Assembly (NCBI RefSeq): GCF_932526225.1
Contig: NC_064039.1
Coordinates: 6,695,459 to 6,759,458, forward strand
DNA: 64,000 nt
Direction: 5' to 3'
Source of the DNA: Nematostella vectensis
Lineage: Eukaryota > Cnidaria > Anthozoa > Actiniaria > Edwardsiidae
In this document: one piece after another, positions 1-13,348 of the stretch
How positions within the stretch are numbered: the first letter of the stretch is position 1
Layout: each line of letters begins with the position of its first letter
Notes under the pieces: model-generated
Told to the model about the DNA's origin: nothing
Databases searched by the model: none
Seen by the model: the letters and a program-made list of their open reading frames with translations, nothing else
Position numbers and translations under genes: made by a program

Positions 1-254
1 CTTTTGGTACATGTGGTAGACTTACAAGGAAAAGACCACAAACTGTCAATAAACATAGTTTTCAATAAAATATTGCATATTAATTTAACAAGGCATTGAC
101 AGCTGAAAGTTCAACTGTTGGTAGACAATTAAAAGCCTACAATAAACATTAACTCCAGACATGGGCAGTACCATGACACTGCCTCTTTAAGATAACAGGC
201 CTATATCCAAACCAGCTTTTGCTGGATTAGACTCGCCTGCTTAAATATTGCTTA

Positions 255-399
<145 letters not shown>

Positions 400-2820
400 T
401 AAAATAAATGAAACCCTATAATAGCAATATATCCCCCATGAAATTTCGTGGCAAAAATGTTCCAGTGACTATATTTTCCTCCACCTGTGTTATGTACTGT
501 ACCCATTTGAAAAAACTTCAATTTCAAGAGTATATCTGGGCAAAAGCCCTATTTTGACATCCTGAAAGCAAACTAAATTGACTTTTTTACAATGTAGAGT
601 TCTTATCAGGAAAAATAATGACAGAGGGCATTTGAAAATTAAATTCCAATTTATTAACAGAAATGACAGCTGTAAGAGTAAAATATTTGGTAATAATGTG
701 GTCTTATTTATCATTATGAATTCTCACATACTTAGCACCATCTCTGAGATGGATAGGCAGTGTGGGTTTGGTAAAAAAATACCATAACTGAGCACTTTTA
801 AATTAGCTTTTTCTAGAATGTTTAATTTGTCATGAATAATTTATTGACAGGCTGTGGCTAGCACGGGTGTGTCGTGTGTTCCACCCCCTCCCCCCCCCCC
901 TCCCCAACAAACTACACGAAATGCTTGTCTTCCCCCCGCTTCAATGAAACTTTCTAGCTATAGCCCTGCTTGATAACTTGTGGTTGAGGTAATTTAGCAG
1001 CACCTCCCCGTCCTCAACACCCCTACCCGTGATGAAACCATCGGAGAAAACAAACATATTTAACACTGTAATGAGACTAAAAACAAACATATTTAACCCT
1101 GTAAAGAGACCAAAAAATAAAAAGGCCGACATCGGGTTAGTGATCTTAACCTTTGGCGATAACACGACTTCACTACTCTGCTTTACTGTGCTCGATACCG
1201 AGAACCACGAGGTGTAGAGAGTCGAGTTAAAATACGAATACGAGCTCGCGTAACATTATCGCAAAAGGGTACGAACTCTGTTTTTTTCAATGCGTTCATA
1301 ATCACAAATGGAAGACACCCAAATTTTGAACCCCGCTCTCTCAAATCCTGAAGGCACCGGGCAGACCACGAAAAATATGTGCCATGGATTTCGATGTTTA
1401 AAAATAAGTATGAACCTGGCATGATTTCTATTTGATTCGTTGTTAAAAATAGGGCCCAAAACCGCCAATCATCCGTCAATCAAGATGGCGATATCGGCTT
1501 TTTCGGTGGATTTTCCGCCTGTCTCCATGGTAACTGCCTGAAGCAGGTGCAAGGAAAGAGTCAAGTGAAAAAACCTTGGGAATTGCGTACTCTCACATGG
1601 TCTCTAGTGTGAACGAATGTGTTTATCGCCACATTTAAGTGGAAAATAAAGCAGACAAATAAGTGAATTAAAGAATAGCTGCATTTAAGTAATCCAGTTC
1701 CTCGTGTTGTTGGTGTAAGTCTCGAAAGTCGATTACCATTATATCCTCGGGTCAGTGAGTGATTGATTGGTTCGTGCGTAGTTTTTATGTAACCCCATCA
1801 CATCTTCTCAACATGAAGATATTAAATAGGTTTATTATTTCTCCTTGATAGGCATTTTGCCTCGTTCACGCTGAGTTTCTTTGAGTGAAATTTGGTTTAT
1901 TCGCTCGAGACCCCGGCTGACCGCAAGCCGTGGTGATATGTGGACCATCACGATAGGGAAAGCATCGTGGGGGTCTTATCCGCATCAGCCAGGGCTTATT
2001 CCCTGACTCGACTCATAGATAATATTACCATAATCGGATGTTACAGATTAAGCATATTGCAATTTCTCAAACTATGACCTTTCCTTGAATTTTCTTCGTA
2101 CATTGCGAGTTTTCGTCAATCGTTTTTGACACCTTATTAAAGGCTCAGCTCTAAAAGAGGCAGCATGCGTGTAGCATTTTAATACACCATAATTACCACA
2201 CAAATCCCCAATTCGAACTCTTGTAGGCTATTATTTTCTGTGGTATATTTGAAAACAGTATGTATTATGAATAAGAAAAATAGTCATAAATTCGGAAAGT
2301 GTTGTACTTGTCATTTGTCGTTCGATATCTCTAATCTAAAGCTAAAATATTATAAATCTAAACTATCATATTCTAATGACAATAATTCAAACAGTCGAGA
2401 AAATAATCGATAGAATAAATTCTCTGTTTACAATTCTGCTGTCACGAAAATTTATGATGTCTCAAGCGCGTGAGTGAATAACTTTTAATTCTACTTCGAA
2501 TTGTACTGTCAAAGCTCGGCCAATAAGAAGAGAGCCGCTTCGGACCCCATGCCAAGCAAAAAGCGCTTGCCATACGGAAGGCAATGACTGGAGGCGGTAC
2601 GTAGCCATTAAGTGGCTATTATTTAAGATAAGTTCCCTCTATCTCTGCAGGGGTCTTTCAGTAAATTGATCTCGCTCTTTCGCATCGCCTTTTCCCATCT
2701 ATCCTAATGTGCTATCGACTCTACACCATTGCTCTGTCAAGCTGGGAAAATTGACGCAAAGAGGGTTGTTTTTGCCGCACAAGACATGACTTGACGATTG
2801 GATACTGGCAAGCTAAGGAG
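400..2820. other. Upstream intergenic stretch, no gene recognised
   Basis: Only short open frames without domain-like composition or convincing splice sites are present. There is a C-rich run near 885–902 and a short internal near-repeat near 1045–1115. I see no RNA gene or conserved coding stretch. It ends at the putative promoter of the FGFRL1-like gene. Confidence 0.5.
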
Positions 2821-2829
2821 ACGTGATGT

Positions 2830-2836
2830 TATAAAA
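2830..2836 (+). promoter_or_regulatory. Putative TATA box upstream of the FGFRL1-like 5' exon
   Basis: A TATAAAA heptamer lies about 30 bp before the inferred start of an exon that ends in a strong donor at 3022/3023. The link to the receptor gene is inference. Confidence 0.35.
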
Positions 2837-2859
2837 GAAGTTAGAATCTTTTTCTCTTC

Positions 2860-3022
2860 CGCGCGAAGCATGTGTGACTTGAGTTATCTAGTGGAAAACA
2901 ATCCGGTCTACCTTGGAGACTAAAGACACTCTGAAGGAACAAGGCACTGTAGTTTCTTTAACTATTCCCCGAGTAACTCGGACAAATAAAATGACTTTCA
3001 TCTCTCCAAAGCAAGAAGAACG
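2860..3022 (+). other. Probable 5' UTR exon of the FGFRL1-like gene
   Basis: The stretch ends in GAACG followed by GTGAGTGCG, a strong donor. The best downstream acceptor is a pyrimidine-rich tract ending in CAG at 13151–13153, just before the signal-peptide ATG at 13270. Splicing these would give a leader with a short upstream ORF beginning at the ATG at 2991. The 10 kb gap and the absence of coding sequence make the linkage tentative; it could be the first exon of an unrelated transcript. Confidence 0.35.
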
Positions 3023-3990
3023 GTGAGTGCGTTTTTGCAATCATTTTGTTTTTATTTTTACTTTGGATTTAAAAGAACCCTTATCGTTAATTCATGCATT
3101 TTGAGTGGCATTAGTTGGCACGGTGCTTTAGGCTTTTCGAAGTTTAATACAAGCACTAGATCCAACTAAAACTCGTTTTCCCTTTTTTCTTAGAAATCAT
3201 AATACTGTTTTCCTTGTTATCTGACTTGTGTTGTGATGTTGCGTGATCTTTGTCACGTAACGTACTTCTCTAGCGGATGTTTTTTCTTTGATCGTTTACA
3301 CTCGGTTCCAGGCCCAAAAGTTCGCTTAATAGAGGTTACTTCTCACAAGAAAAGTAATGAAACTGAAAATATCATGAAATTGTTATAGCCACAGATGAAT
3401 GTCTAGATTACTTACATTTTTATATGTGGCTAAGCAAAAAATCGTCTCAAAGTAAATCATTTGCCTCTGTCACCTACCCCACATGTTACCATTTTGTAAC
3501 AAGCAGACATGCTTGTTACCATGCCCTGAGTCGCGTAGTTTTGGTACGGCCCTAAAATTCTTTCTTTCTGTTGTTGTTGGACCCTACTTCCTTGTTGCTA
3601 TTGTTTGTTTTTTATTTTGAATATTATAATGCCGTTTTAAATGAGTCAAAGTGATTTAGTTTTATACAACGACGCTTGTAAATCGCGTGCTGATTGATCA
3701 AGGGTCCATGTGTCCAACAAAAACTTCGCGATACATTGTACATAGACAGTTTTCGACCGTGTAACATATCGCGCAACACAACTTTCCGCAACTTTCCGAA
3801 TATCTGGAAAGTTATTCCATGTAACATTTGTTTGGCAACATGTCAGAATGGATACGATACAAAGTATCGCGAAAAGTTTTTTGGCATGTTATTCCGTGTA
3901 ACACTACCTTTAGAGGACAAACGCACGTTTGGCGCACGCTTGGCGTGCGTTTACGGTAGTAAGAAAATATTTTAATTGATGTATAAAACA

Positions 3991-4136
3991 AATCTCATTT
4001 TTGCGTGCGTCTGTCCTCTAATAGCTGCTTAGAAGACGTCACAGGGTGTCATGAGCAAGAGTACTTTTTTGTTCTTGACACGCTGTGACTTCATCTGAGC
4101 ATCTATTAGAGGACAGACGCACGCAAAAATGAGATT
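3991..4136. repeat. Short foldback/MITE-like hairpin element
   Basis: A 34-bp inverted repeat is perfect between 3991–4024 and 4103–4136 (GCGTGCGTCTGTCCTCTAAT in one arm). Inside it, a second imperfect inverted pair (gacgtcacagggtgtcat against a reverse-complement-like stretch) continues the stem. The whole unit could fold into one ~70-bp stem. A degraded piece of the same motif (TTAGAGGACAAACGCAC) lies just upstream near 3911. No clean target-site duplication was found. Confidence 0.75.
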
Positions 4137-4177
4137 AATTTGTTAAGACTTTAATTATAACGTGTGTCGTTCTAGCT

Positions 4178-5512
4178 TTGGGAGTCGTGTTGTTCGGTTC
4201 TAGTGCACCTCGTGTCATGTCCAGGTTAAGTACGTCACGTGTCGTATTGTCCAGGTTAAGTACGTCACGTATCGTATTGTCCAGGTTAAGTACGTCACGT
4301 GTCGTATTGTCCAGGTCTAGTGCGTCACGTGTCGTATTGTCCGGGTCTAATGCGTCACGTGTCGTATAGTCCGGGTTTACTGCGTGAAGTGTCGTGTTGT
4401 CCGGGTCTAGTCCATCACGTATCGTGTTGTCCGGGTCTAGTGTGTCACGTGTCGTATTGTCCGCGTTTACTGCGTGAAGTGCCGTGTTGTCCGGGTCTAG
4501 TCCATCACGTGTCATATTGTCCAGTTCTAGTGTGTCAAGTGTCGTGTTGTCCGGGTCTAGTGCGTCAAGTGTCGTATTGTCCCGGTCTAGTGCGTCAATT
4601 GTCGTATTGTCCGGTTCTACTGCGTGAAGTGTCGTGTTGTCCGGGTCTTGAGTCCGTCACGTGTCGTATTGTCCGGTTCTACTGCGTCAAGTGTCGTATT
4701 GTCCGGGTCTAGTGCGTCAAGTGTCGTATTGTCCGGGTCTAGTGCGTCAATTGTCGTATTGTCCGGTTCTACTGCGTCAAGTGTCGTGTTGTCCGGGTCT
4801 TGAGTCCGTCACGTGTCGTATTGTCCGGTTCTACTGCGTCAAGTGTCGTATTGTCCGGGTCTAGTGCGTCAAGTGTCGTATTGTCCGGGTCTAGTGCGTC
4901 AATTGTCGTATTGTCCGGTTCTACTGCGTCAAGTGTCGTGTTGTCCGGGTCTTGAGTCCGTCACGTGTCGTATTGTCCGGTTCTACTGCGTCAAGTGTCG
5001 TATTGTCCGGGTCCAGTGCGTCAAGTGTCGTATTGTCCGGGTCTAGTGCGTCAATTGTCGTATTGTCCGGTTCTACTGCGTCAAGTGTCGTGTTGTCCGG
5101 GTCTTGAGTCCGTCACATGTCGTATTGTCCGGTTCTACTGCGTCAAGTGTCGTATTGTCCGGGTCTAATGCGTCACGTGTCGTATTATCCGGGTCTACAT
5201 CGTCACGTGTCGTATTGTCCGGGTCTACTGCGTCACATGTCGTGTTGTCCGGTTCTACTGCGTCACATGTCGTATTGTCCGGTTCTACTGCGTCAAGTGT
5301 CGTATTGTCCGGGTCTACTGCGTCACGTGTCGTATTGTCCGGGTCTACTGCGTCACGTGTCGTATTGTCCGGGTCTACATCGTCACGTGTCGTATTGTCC
5401 GGGTCTACTGCGTCACATGTCGTGTTGTCCGGGTCTAGTCCATCACGTATCGTGTTGTCCGGGTCTACTGCGTCACATGTCGTGTTGTCCAGGTCTACTG
5501 CGTCACGTATTA
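4178..5512. repeat. 30-bp minisatellite with a 152-bp higher-order period
   Basis: About 44 units of a 30-bp consensus (GTGTCGTATTGTCCGGGTCT plus AGTGCGTCAC). From about 4660 to 5120 a block of five units plus 2 bp repeats every 152 bp, marked by the variant CTTGAGTCCGTCACGTG. Because 30 is a multiple of 3, open frames run through the array in several frames on both strands; these are not genes. More than a dozen units contain CACGTG, a palindromic E-box; others have CAAGTG or CACATG. Confidence 0.97.
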
Positions 5513-5612
5513 TGGCAGGTAAATGCGCGCGGTTGCTACACGTTTTACGAGTAAAGACACGGTCTTATGGCACGGTACACGCGCACGGTTGCTATGCGTT
5601 TTACGAGTAAGG

Positions 5613-8600
5613 ACACGTATAAGAAGAACACCGCATTAAACTAGTAAGTTTTGACGGGAAATGGGTATGGGAGCAGTAAATTCTTGGTGATGATATCATT
5701 ACTTATCATTAATAATTATTACTTTTTTGGCTAATGGTTATTTCGATATGGGCGGCTTTGGTACTGTGTAGGCATTGAACGCTAAGCCTTTCGTCCCATA
5801 TTGCTGAGATGCCATCGATCAATCTATGACACTTATTTACATAACCGACTTGTTGATGACTGATTTGATTGTTTAGCTCAATCTATCAATGTAACCGCGC
5901 TTTTGGCGTCGGTCGCTTGAAGAAGAATGTGCTTGTAGTCTACGGATACAGCGGGTAGAATCGATATACGCTCTCGAAAAAGTTGTTGCACGCCTCTTAT
6001 TGAGCTGAGCAGGTCAATGTATCCATAACCCTAACTCTACTAACCCTTAGGATATACTAAATCGGGGGCTACTTGGAATACTGTCCGTATGCATTACTAT
6101 ATGACTTCTGAAACGAACGACGTCAGAATGCTAAGGAGAAATCGTGACTTTTTCAATACCCCTACCCTACCCCTGTGAGTTTATTACTACCTTCAGACCC
6201 ACCTTTCAGCACGCATTTGATGAGCTATTCGATAGCCCGTATAGTCTGCTAATCGAAAAGGTCAATTTACCCGAACACTCGATATCGCACGAGTAGTTAC
6301 ATTGATTCGGAGATATAACAACACAATGTCAGAGTTGTGAACATCACTATCTCTACGAGGTATTGTGAGCTGGCTTATCGATATCGTTTACGAGCTGATA
6401 CCCAGGAGCATGGGCCGTTGAATGGCTGTCTCTGCTGGATTCTTCAGAATGCGAGCTAATGGTTTAACGTTTACAAAGTAATGCAGCAATTGTGGGTTTT
6501 CTGTCAGAGCTACTTTGCATTGTTTGCTCAACTAATGGAAGAATGAATGCCAAGTAGCTGGGAATTCGCAGCGAGGGACTATTAATACTGCGGAATCGCG
6601 ACTCGGGTTTCGTTGCGTTGTTCTACCGTCCCAGTAAGAGCTTTCTCAGAGGAAGCGCATTCAAGGGATCACACAACAGGTAAACCAATATGCCTAATTC
6701 TAACCCTTCCTCTGACTATCGGCAGATTTAGCCGCGTATAGATGCTACCAAAGTGTAATTAGCTGAAATCCGTGCTCTTTGTTATAACGGAGTAGTTCCT
6801 AGAACATATGCCTTTGTCCAATAATCAACATACCGAATGTTTCTGCCATAAAAAGAACCTCTCGCAAATTGCATTTTGATTCACAAAGCAGACGCTGGTT
6901 TTATCGTGATGAGCAAAGTGTAAACCGATGTTTGATAAAAGGAACCAGACCGCAGTAGTCTTATGTGTTATTCTACCTCACATAGAGTCTATCGCATGCC
7001 TGGACCTTTCAGTTGTAACGATTGTTGAGCTAAGAGGCAGGGGTTGTTAGAAAAAGGTCGTATAACCTTTCCCGTCATTGTGGCTACCGCACGTTCATTT
7101 GCGCACGCTTTAGCCGATCTTTTTTCTGCTAAGCTTGTATGTAACTTTACCGAAAACATAGTTTTACTATCAAGGCCTGATTATATTTCATAAATAGCAT
7201 CCTTTCCCATTTTGCAATGAGTTTTTTCCTTCCTTTTTTTCTAAAATTCAAGGCACTACTAATCTTATTACTAAAATTACGCTATTCTTTTTCATCGTGT
7301 AATTCCTTTATTTCAAATCCTACATTTATTAAGCCGTTGGAACAAAGTAAAAATAGAAGCTTACTGCGTGCTTTTCTAGGTGTTTACTGGTCACAGTAGC
7401 CTGTGTTACAATAAAGAGTTGGTATTTTGATAACAAAATGTGCGTGGTATAAGTAGTGGGCATGCGCAGAATCACACTTTTTCCAAGTGCGGTGGTCCGC
7501 CATCCAGTACGTGTCACTCCTCACTCGAGAACAAACACTCCCAAAGCTTACTCCTCCTAAACGACTGACAAAGACCAAGCCCATTGCGCTACCCGACGGC
7601 AGCTTGACTGTCCTCTTCCCTCGCTCGGTTTGCCCTCCAAAAACGGATTCAATTAATGACAAAGTTTAACTGCAATTCAAAAAGGTAAAATCACGTCTTG
7701 AATTCTATCGAAAGACTCATTACTACGTACGAATCTTCCATTTTGTTTCGAAATAGGATAGGAGTAGAGCGGCTTTGTGCCTTGCTATTATTTTCCAATC
7801 AACAAATTCTTTAGGGACTGAGTGATGCTTGAAGTAGGTTAGGGAAGTTTCTAGGAGGTCGGTCGCTTAGACCGGGGGGCTTTTTGTCAGTGTTGGCAGC
7901 TTTGCATCGGTTCACCTATCGCTCACATCCGTGCCCCAGACGCGATGAAAGCATTTTCAGAACTTGTCCCTATTAGTTTACAGTGTGAACTAAGGGGTTC
8001 ACGGCCCTTTGTTGAAATACCACACGAAGAAACGGAAGAAATTTGAATCCGAGGCAATTTCAGGGTCACGAGAAGCCGTTGTTTAGTTTCGCGCGTATTA
8101 AACAGTTTTTACTTTATGTCCATTTTTAAGAAATGAAATATTCATTATGTTTTCTTCCCCCTATTGTAAAAACACCCTTTCATGTAATGATGTTTGTATC
8201 AAATTACGCCCTCCTTGTTCAAAAATTCTACAAGCTGGCACTAGCGATGTTGTTTGACCATGGGTGGCCTTTTTTGAAGAGAAGCAAACCAAACACTTGG
8301 AACCAGAGGTTCCCTCTCCTTGATAAAAAAAAAGGTTTTTAACGTTTCATTCGTGTTATCTCTCAAATTTTGTTGTTTATTTTTTCCTAAGTATAACCTC
8401 TTTTACCTCCCAAGAGAAAGCACCAATATTTTGACCTGTTCTGGTATTTATTTTAGTACAAAGACCTCTGTTGGTTTTAGTCAACAACATTAGACAACCC
8501 AAACAGAGGGGCTTGTCCTGTTATTTACCCTAGCCACTTAGATGTGTCGGAAACAGGAGAGAAACTAATTTTCTCCCCCGGAATAATCGCGGTATGTTCA

Positions 8601-11600
8601 CCAGTCAACGACTTCCAGCCCATTGAACTACATTTTCCAGTGTTACCGTGAAACCCCCAGCTTCGACGACATTGAACTTCCTCGTTTTAGATAATGGAAT
8701 CATGAATATCAGAGAAGTGGGATCGGAATTGGCGATAGTATAACAGTGGTATACATTATGTGATGCCACCATGTCGAGACTTGAAGACTTTCTACTGTTT
8801 AAATTATGAAAACACATTAACTCAGTAGACGCAATCAAAGGGATCGCACCTAAAAGCCTTAGAGTTTTGCCCCTATACTGGTTCTTTATCGGTAATTATA
8901 TATCGCTTTCAGGGAAATCAGTGCACTTCCAGCCAGAAAGGAGCCTTCTCCATTTGAGCGAACCTAAATACAAGCTTATTGAAATACGGGGGAAGGTTTT
9001 AGTTAATGATCTTAGATCTGTGAGTGCGGGGCTGTTTGTAAAACCGATAGCCACTCCCATATTCTTTCCGGCTTCTGTCCACAACCCTTGAAAAAACACG
9101 ACTTGCAGACCATCTCTGTGTAGAATCGCAGACTTTATGGTGTCATCCAGAATTCCCTTTTTACGGAAACAATAACTATACAAGCCTTATATAGCTTGAT
9201 AGCTTTTCACTGACTTAAAACTTCTGGAAAGAGGGCTCTTGTTTATAGTTCAGTTGGTTTTCTGGCTGTTCTACGAGATTATCGTGGACTTTTGGCTAAC
9301 GCGATGTCGCGGGGACAAAAGGCGGGAACTGGGCCGAGCCCGCAGAACTGTTATTGTATGGTATTTTCTTTAGTTTTTCGAATAGCTTCTAAGTCATTAG
9401 CTCAGTGTGGGTGGTAAAATAAGCTTGGCTATCCTCTCGGTGACTTGCTACTTAAAACTAGCTGGTCACGAAAAAAGTGTCTCTCCTCTAAACCAAAAAC
9501 TTCTGCTACGCGCGCAACAGTTACAAGCATAGAATACAATCAGACCACAAAAGATGTTCAGAACTTCCATAAAGATGTGAATGCCATGCATAATTATTGA
9601 ACAATGCCGATAACCCATAATCGCTAAATAAAACACCACCTAATCCCCCTCTACAGTCGATGGCTGCAGCAGAAAGAAGACAATTGATTTAAGTGTGTGG
9701 AGAGAGATTAGAAATGAACAGTGCGACAGAACGGAGATTGAAATAAATTCGACAGCCGGATGGAGAGAGATCGGTCCTATTAGACAGGTACTTTTATTTT
9801 TATTCCAATCTCACACACACGCAAAAACAAAAGCATGCACAAAGACAGATTCATTGCAAATTATTTATAGGGCTAATATTGAAAAGTAAGTATAGAGTAA
9901 AGTGACTCGATTTATCTAAGAGTTGAATGCCTTAGGGTTGTAAATTACGATTTTTTTAAGTAAGCGAAAAACGCGATTACGGATCTAAGAACCGTAAGCA
10001 ACATGACGACAAAGTGGTAAAGCAATTTAGACAAATCATTCATTAAAAAAAAAGAAATTAATGGAAAAGGTGGCCATTCATTGTAAGTAAGTAATAAAAC
10101 TCAAAATATTGTGCAGTAAACTAAATTTAAAGTTAAATAAAGTTTTCCTGCCCCCTGTTGGGAAAACGAAAACTGGATGAAATGAAAATATTATTTATTC
10201 CAAATAAATGAACTTTTTTCGTTCAACAACGCCATCTGGTTTTACCACCCTCGAATTCTAGTTGGACTTTAACAGCTCGGCATGTTCCGCTTTCGAGTGC
10301 TATTTCAAGTATTAGTGGTTTTCAAGTCTCTTCTCTGTGGTTAATATACAACAAGGTGGTTGATTCGAGTTAAATTTAATTACTGTCTAAGGAAAATGTT
10401 TTGGAGTCTAAGCGAATAATATGGTTGGCTACATGCGTTCGAATTGTTCCGTGATAATGTTCTACTTCACCTGCAGCCTTCACACGTGCGAGAATAACAT
10501 TTAAGACTGCTTTGTTGAATCTTACACAAGCCCTCTCAGTTTAAAAGGTATGCTTAATCTATTTTTCATTATCTATTATCTTTTACAACCACTGTATTTT
10601 GCTGTATACTTTTCTGTCAAGTAATAAAAAGTTAAATTCGACCAGATAGCTTTCTTAGGTTGTTTTTTTTTTTACCTTTAAACATACCAAGTTGACATGA
10701 GGTAACATTTTACAAGCAAATTAAAACTTTCGACCATTTAAATGTCCTTCTTTTAACCAAAAATTACGCCTCCCATTTATACGGATAAAAAAATATTTTT
10801 GAAAATCGTTTGAAAAAGCGTCAAAATCAATTCGTCAATGTAAATGTTACTTTTACATTTTTGTAACAAGTTTTTAGAGTTTATTAAAAGAATAATCCAT
10901 AATGTTTTTCGAAAAAGTTTTTTCCTTTAAATTTCTTTTACAATTCTTAAATATGTCCTTATTTTTAAAAGAAATATATCTAATTACGCTTTGCTGTACG
11001 TCCCAATTTGTCTATTAAAATCAAACACCACAAATAGATAAAGACAATCTCCAACACTGTTTTTCAAACACATTTATGTTGATGTTACGAAGAATAATAA
11101 TCTCAAGAATGTAAAAAAGAATTTATGCATTTATGTAGTGAAAACATTTCATAATAAAGCCCTACAAAAGTGTTTGCCTAGAAGATTGTAGTTTATTTGC
11201 TAGTTTGTTTACAAATGGTCTGAAAACTTTGCGGATAGGACGGTTTAGAAGAGCTGTGTCACTCTCCCTATAGACATTCTCAATTTACCCCGATAAGAAT
11301 AGTCAAGGGGCCGTTCTCCTATTGGCTCTCCGCCGCAAATGTTGCCCATTCAAACAGTCGGATGAATAGAGCGAAACGTTTGCTGACACAAGATTGGATT
11401 ACGATAATGCGTTTGCGATGACAGTAGTACAGGAGTTAATTCTCGATAGTCCTGTGAAACATATGGCTAAAAGGCCTTCAAGGTCCCTTTGTTGTAAATC
11501 AAATGTCGCGTATCGCGTACTGTAGATCTTATTGTAGCGCAAGAGATCTCCTGTTAGGCTCATTCGAGTCGAGAGGTTCTCATTCGAGTGTGTCGGCACG

Positions 11601-12720
11601 GGCTTTGTTCTTCAGTGCATTCTCGCACTGCGGGGTAGCAGAACCTCAAGCAATCACTAATTCACATCTCAAATAATGCTTTTATTGAAAAGTCAGATAC
11701 CATCGTGTGTTATTTCTGTAAATCTCTTGGGTATTCTGACTTGGCTGGCGGGTATTTGATTGCTGCGACGGCTTTCGAGAGCAAACATGGTACAATTTGC
11801 TGTCATAAGCAGGCGGTTGACATGTAGGGATCTATCGTGATTGACGTTTGCACTGCGGGACTTTGCAATTGTATTCTGAGCTCAACTAAACCATACACGA
11901 TGACCATATCCTCCGCGTTTGCCTCTTAGAGACATTGCTCAAGCGCTTGGTAAGTCTAAAGGTGTTCCTGATGCTTAAAAGCCCTTAATTTAGCTACTTT
12001 GGGGTGCGTTAGTGGTTTGTTGATGGTACTAGGCCTCTATTCTGCGTAGGTGCCTTTCTGTGCTTGGTGCAAGATGTTTGGCCGCTAGTAGTTCATAATC
12101 CCATCGCGCCGGAGACGATTTCATCCCCCCAAATCGCGTACGAACGAATAGCGTGAAAATCCCGACACTCCAGTAATATCTCCCATCATCAAGGACATTT
12201 TTCATACAGTTGAAGGCTGTGCCAGTTAGAGTTCACGAGGTGATTGATATGGTTTGATTAACGACCGCTCTAATCTGGAGAATGTGTGGTGCGAACTTAT
12301 ACTCTTTGGCTTATCCTTTGGCACAGGGCTGTCCAAATACTCGAATAACCATCGGACAATGGTCTAATGCCCGTGCTTATATATCAAGCCTTCTCTCTCA
12401 TTTGATAAGCCCCCTTAGAACAAGAGAATGATGACCCGGTTTGTCGGTACCGGTGATTTATTGCATCGCCCTTTGTCTCTGTGAATTGCTAGTTTATCGA
12501 ATTAATGTCGGTGTTTCGTGCTCTTTTGGTAATTCAACTTCGTGATATTATGGCCTTTAGGCTGGAAGATATATTACGCGGAGCACGGGGAAATCGGATC
12601 CGTGTCGCGCAACTTCGACTTGTCCTTCCGCTTAGCATGTGGTGCTCCATCCGACACCATCCGAGAGCGCTGAGGAATTCTAACTCTGTAGCGAGACACA
12701 TAAGAAGATTACAAGCAACT
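5613..12720. other. Non-coding stretch with no recognised feature
   Basis: Open frames near 7217–7399, 7487–7669, 8133–8342, 8867–9091 and 12505–12726 have no domain-like composition, conserved motif or flanking splice sites. I see no tRNA, rRNA or transposase. It lies inside the putative first intron of the receptor gene. Confidence 0.4.
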
Positions 12721-13153
12721 TTGTAATTTTGTTGCCAAAATAAACCGTCTTACGGTTTATCCTCGCGGGGTTTAGCAACTAAAACCCCTGGCGATTTCCT
12801 AATGTTTTGGGTCATGTTCAAGCTACATGCTCGAGTTCTTCCTATGGAGGGGTTGTTACGTCAAGGCACCCACATTGTGTTATTCCTACCCTGTGATTAG
12901 TACGCAAATGAGCCCACCAACATCACAATTTCGAGGCAAGTGAACCACCAGAAAGAACTAAACTCTACTGAGTTTATTGCCAAGAATTCGGAAAAAAACA
13001 AGTACACGATTATAGAGTTCGTGGACGTAGCTTATTAGTGGTGGTCAACGCTAAATCTTTGGCACGATCGACATTTCTAAGTAGGGCCCAGCGTGTTTCC
13101 CTGTTAGTATTCTGAGAGACTTAACGGGTATTTTGTTTTGTTTTTCTCGGCAG

Positions 13154-13348
13154 GCTAGTGAGGATTATATCGTCGCATGAAAAGATTTAAGACTCCGCAT
13201 ACAAGGAGTTTGGCGTTGACTCTAGTGTGAGCTTCTCATGCTCTGTGAATAAGGATCAAACAGCGCGCGATGGAGTTCAGTGGAAGCGTGTCCTCATGTT
13301 TAACGATCATCCTGTGTTTTACGGTACTGGCGGTCTTTGATTGCGCAG
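13154..13348 (+). other. Signal-peptide exon with preceding acceptor
   Basis: A T-rich tract and CAG at 13151–13153 precede this exon. The ATG at 13270 opens a hydrophobic leader containing LTIILCFTVLAVF, cut by a GTAAGG donor after the first base of codon 27. Confidence 0.65.

Larger units (their letters stand above)
3023..13153 (+). other. Putative first intron of the FGFRL1-like gene
   Basis: No credible coding exon was seen in this 10 kb on either strand. It holds a hairpin element (3991–4136) and a large 30-bp minisatellite (4178–5512). The rest is AT-rich unique-looking DNA with short ORFs lacking domain character. Long first introns often hold enhancers, but nothing in the sequence proves that here. 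Confidence 0.4.

Noticed and set aside
1900..2030. Possible structured small RNA with local stems
   Set aside because: It does not fit tRNA, 5S or snRNA consensus, and no promoter or terminator was seen.
4178..5512. CRISPR-like regular array
   Set aside because: Repeats are contiguous with no unique spacers, and the genome is an intron-rich animal genome.
4135..5610. Long open frames on both strands with repeated MSYCPGL- or VVLSGSTAS-like protein
   Set aside because: They run entirely through the 30-bp minisatellite and stay open only because the unit length is a multiple of 3.
12505..12726. A 73-residue plus-strand frame
   Set aside because: Arg-rich chance frame without splice sites or domain similarity, inside the putative first intron.
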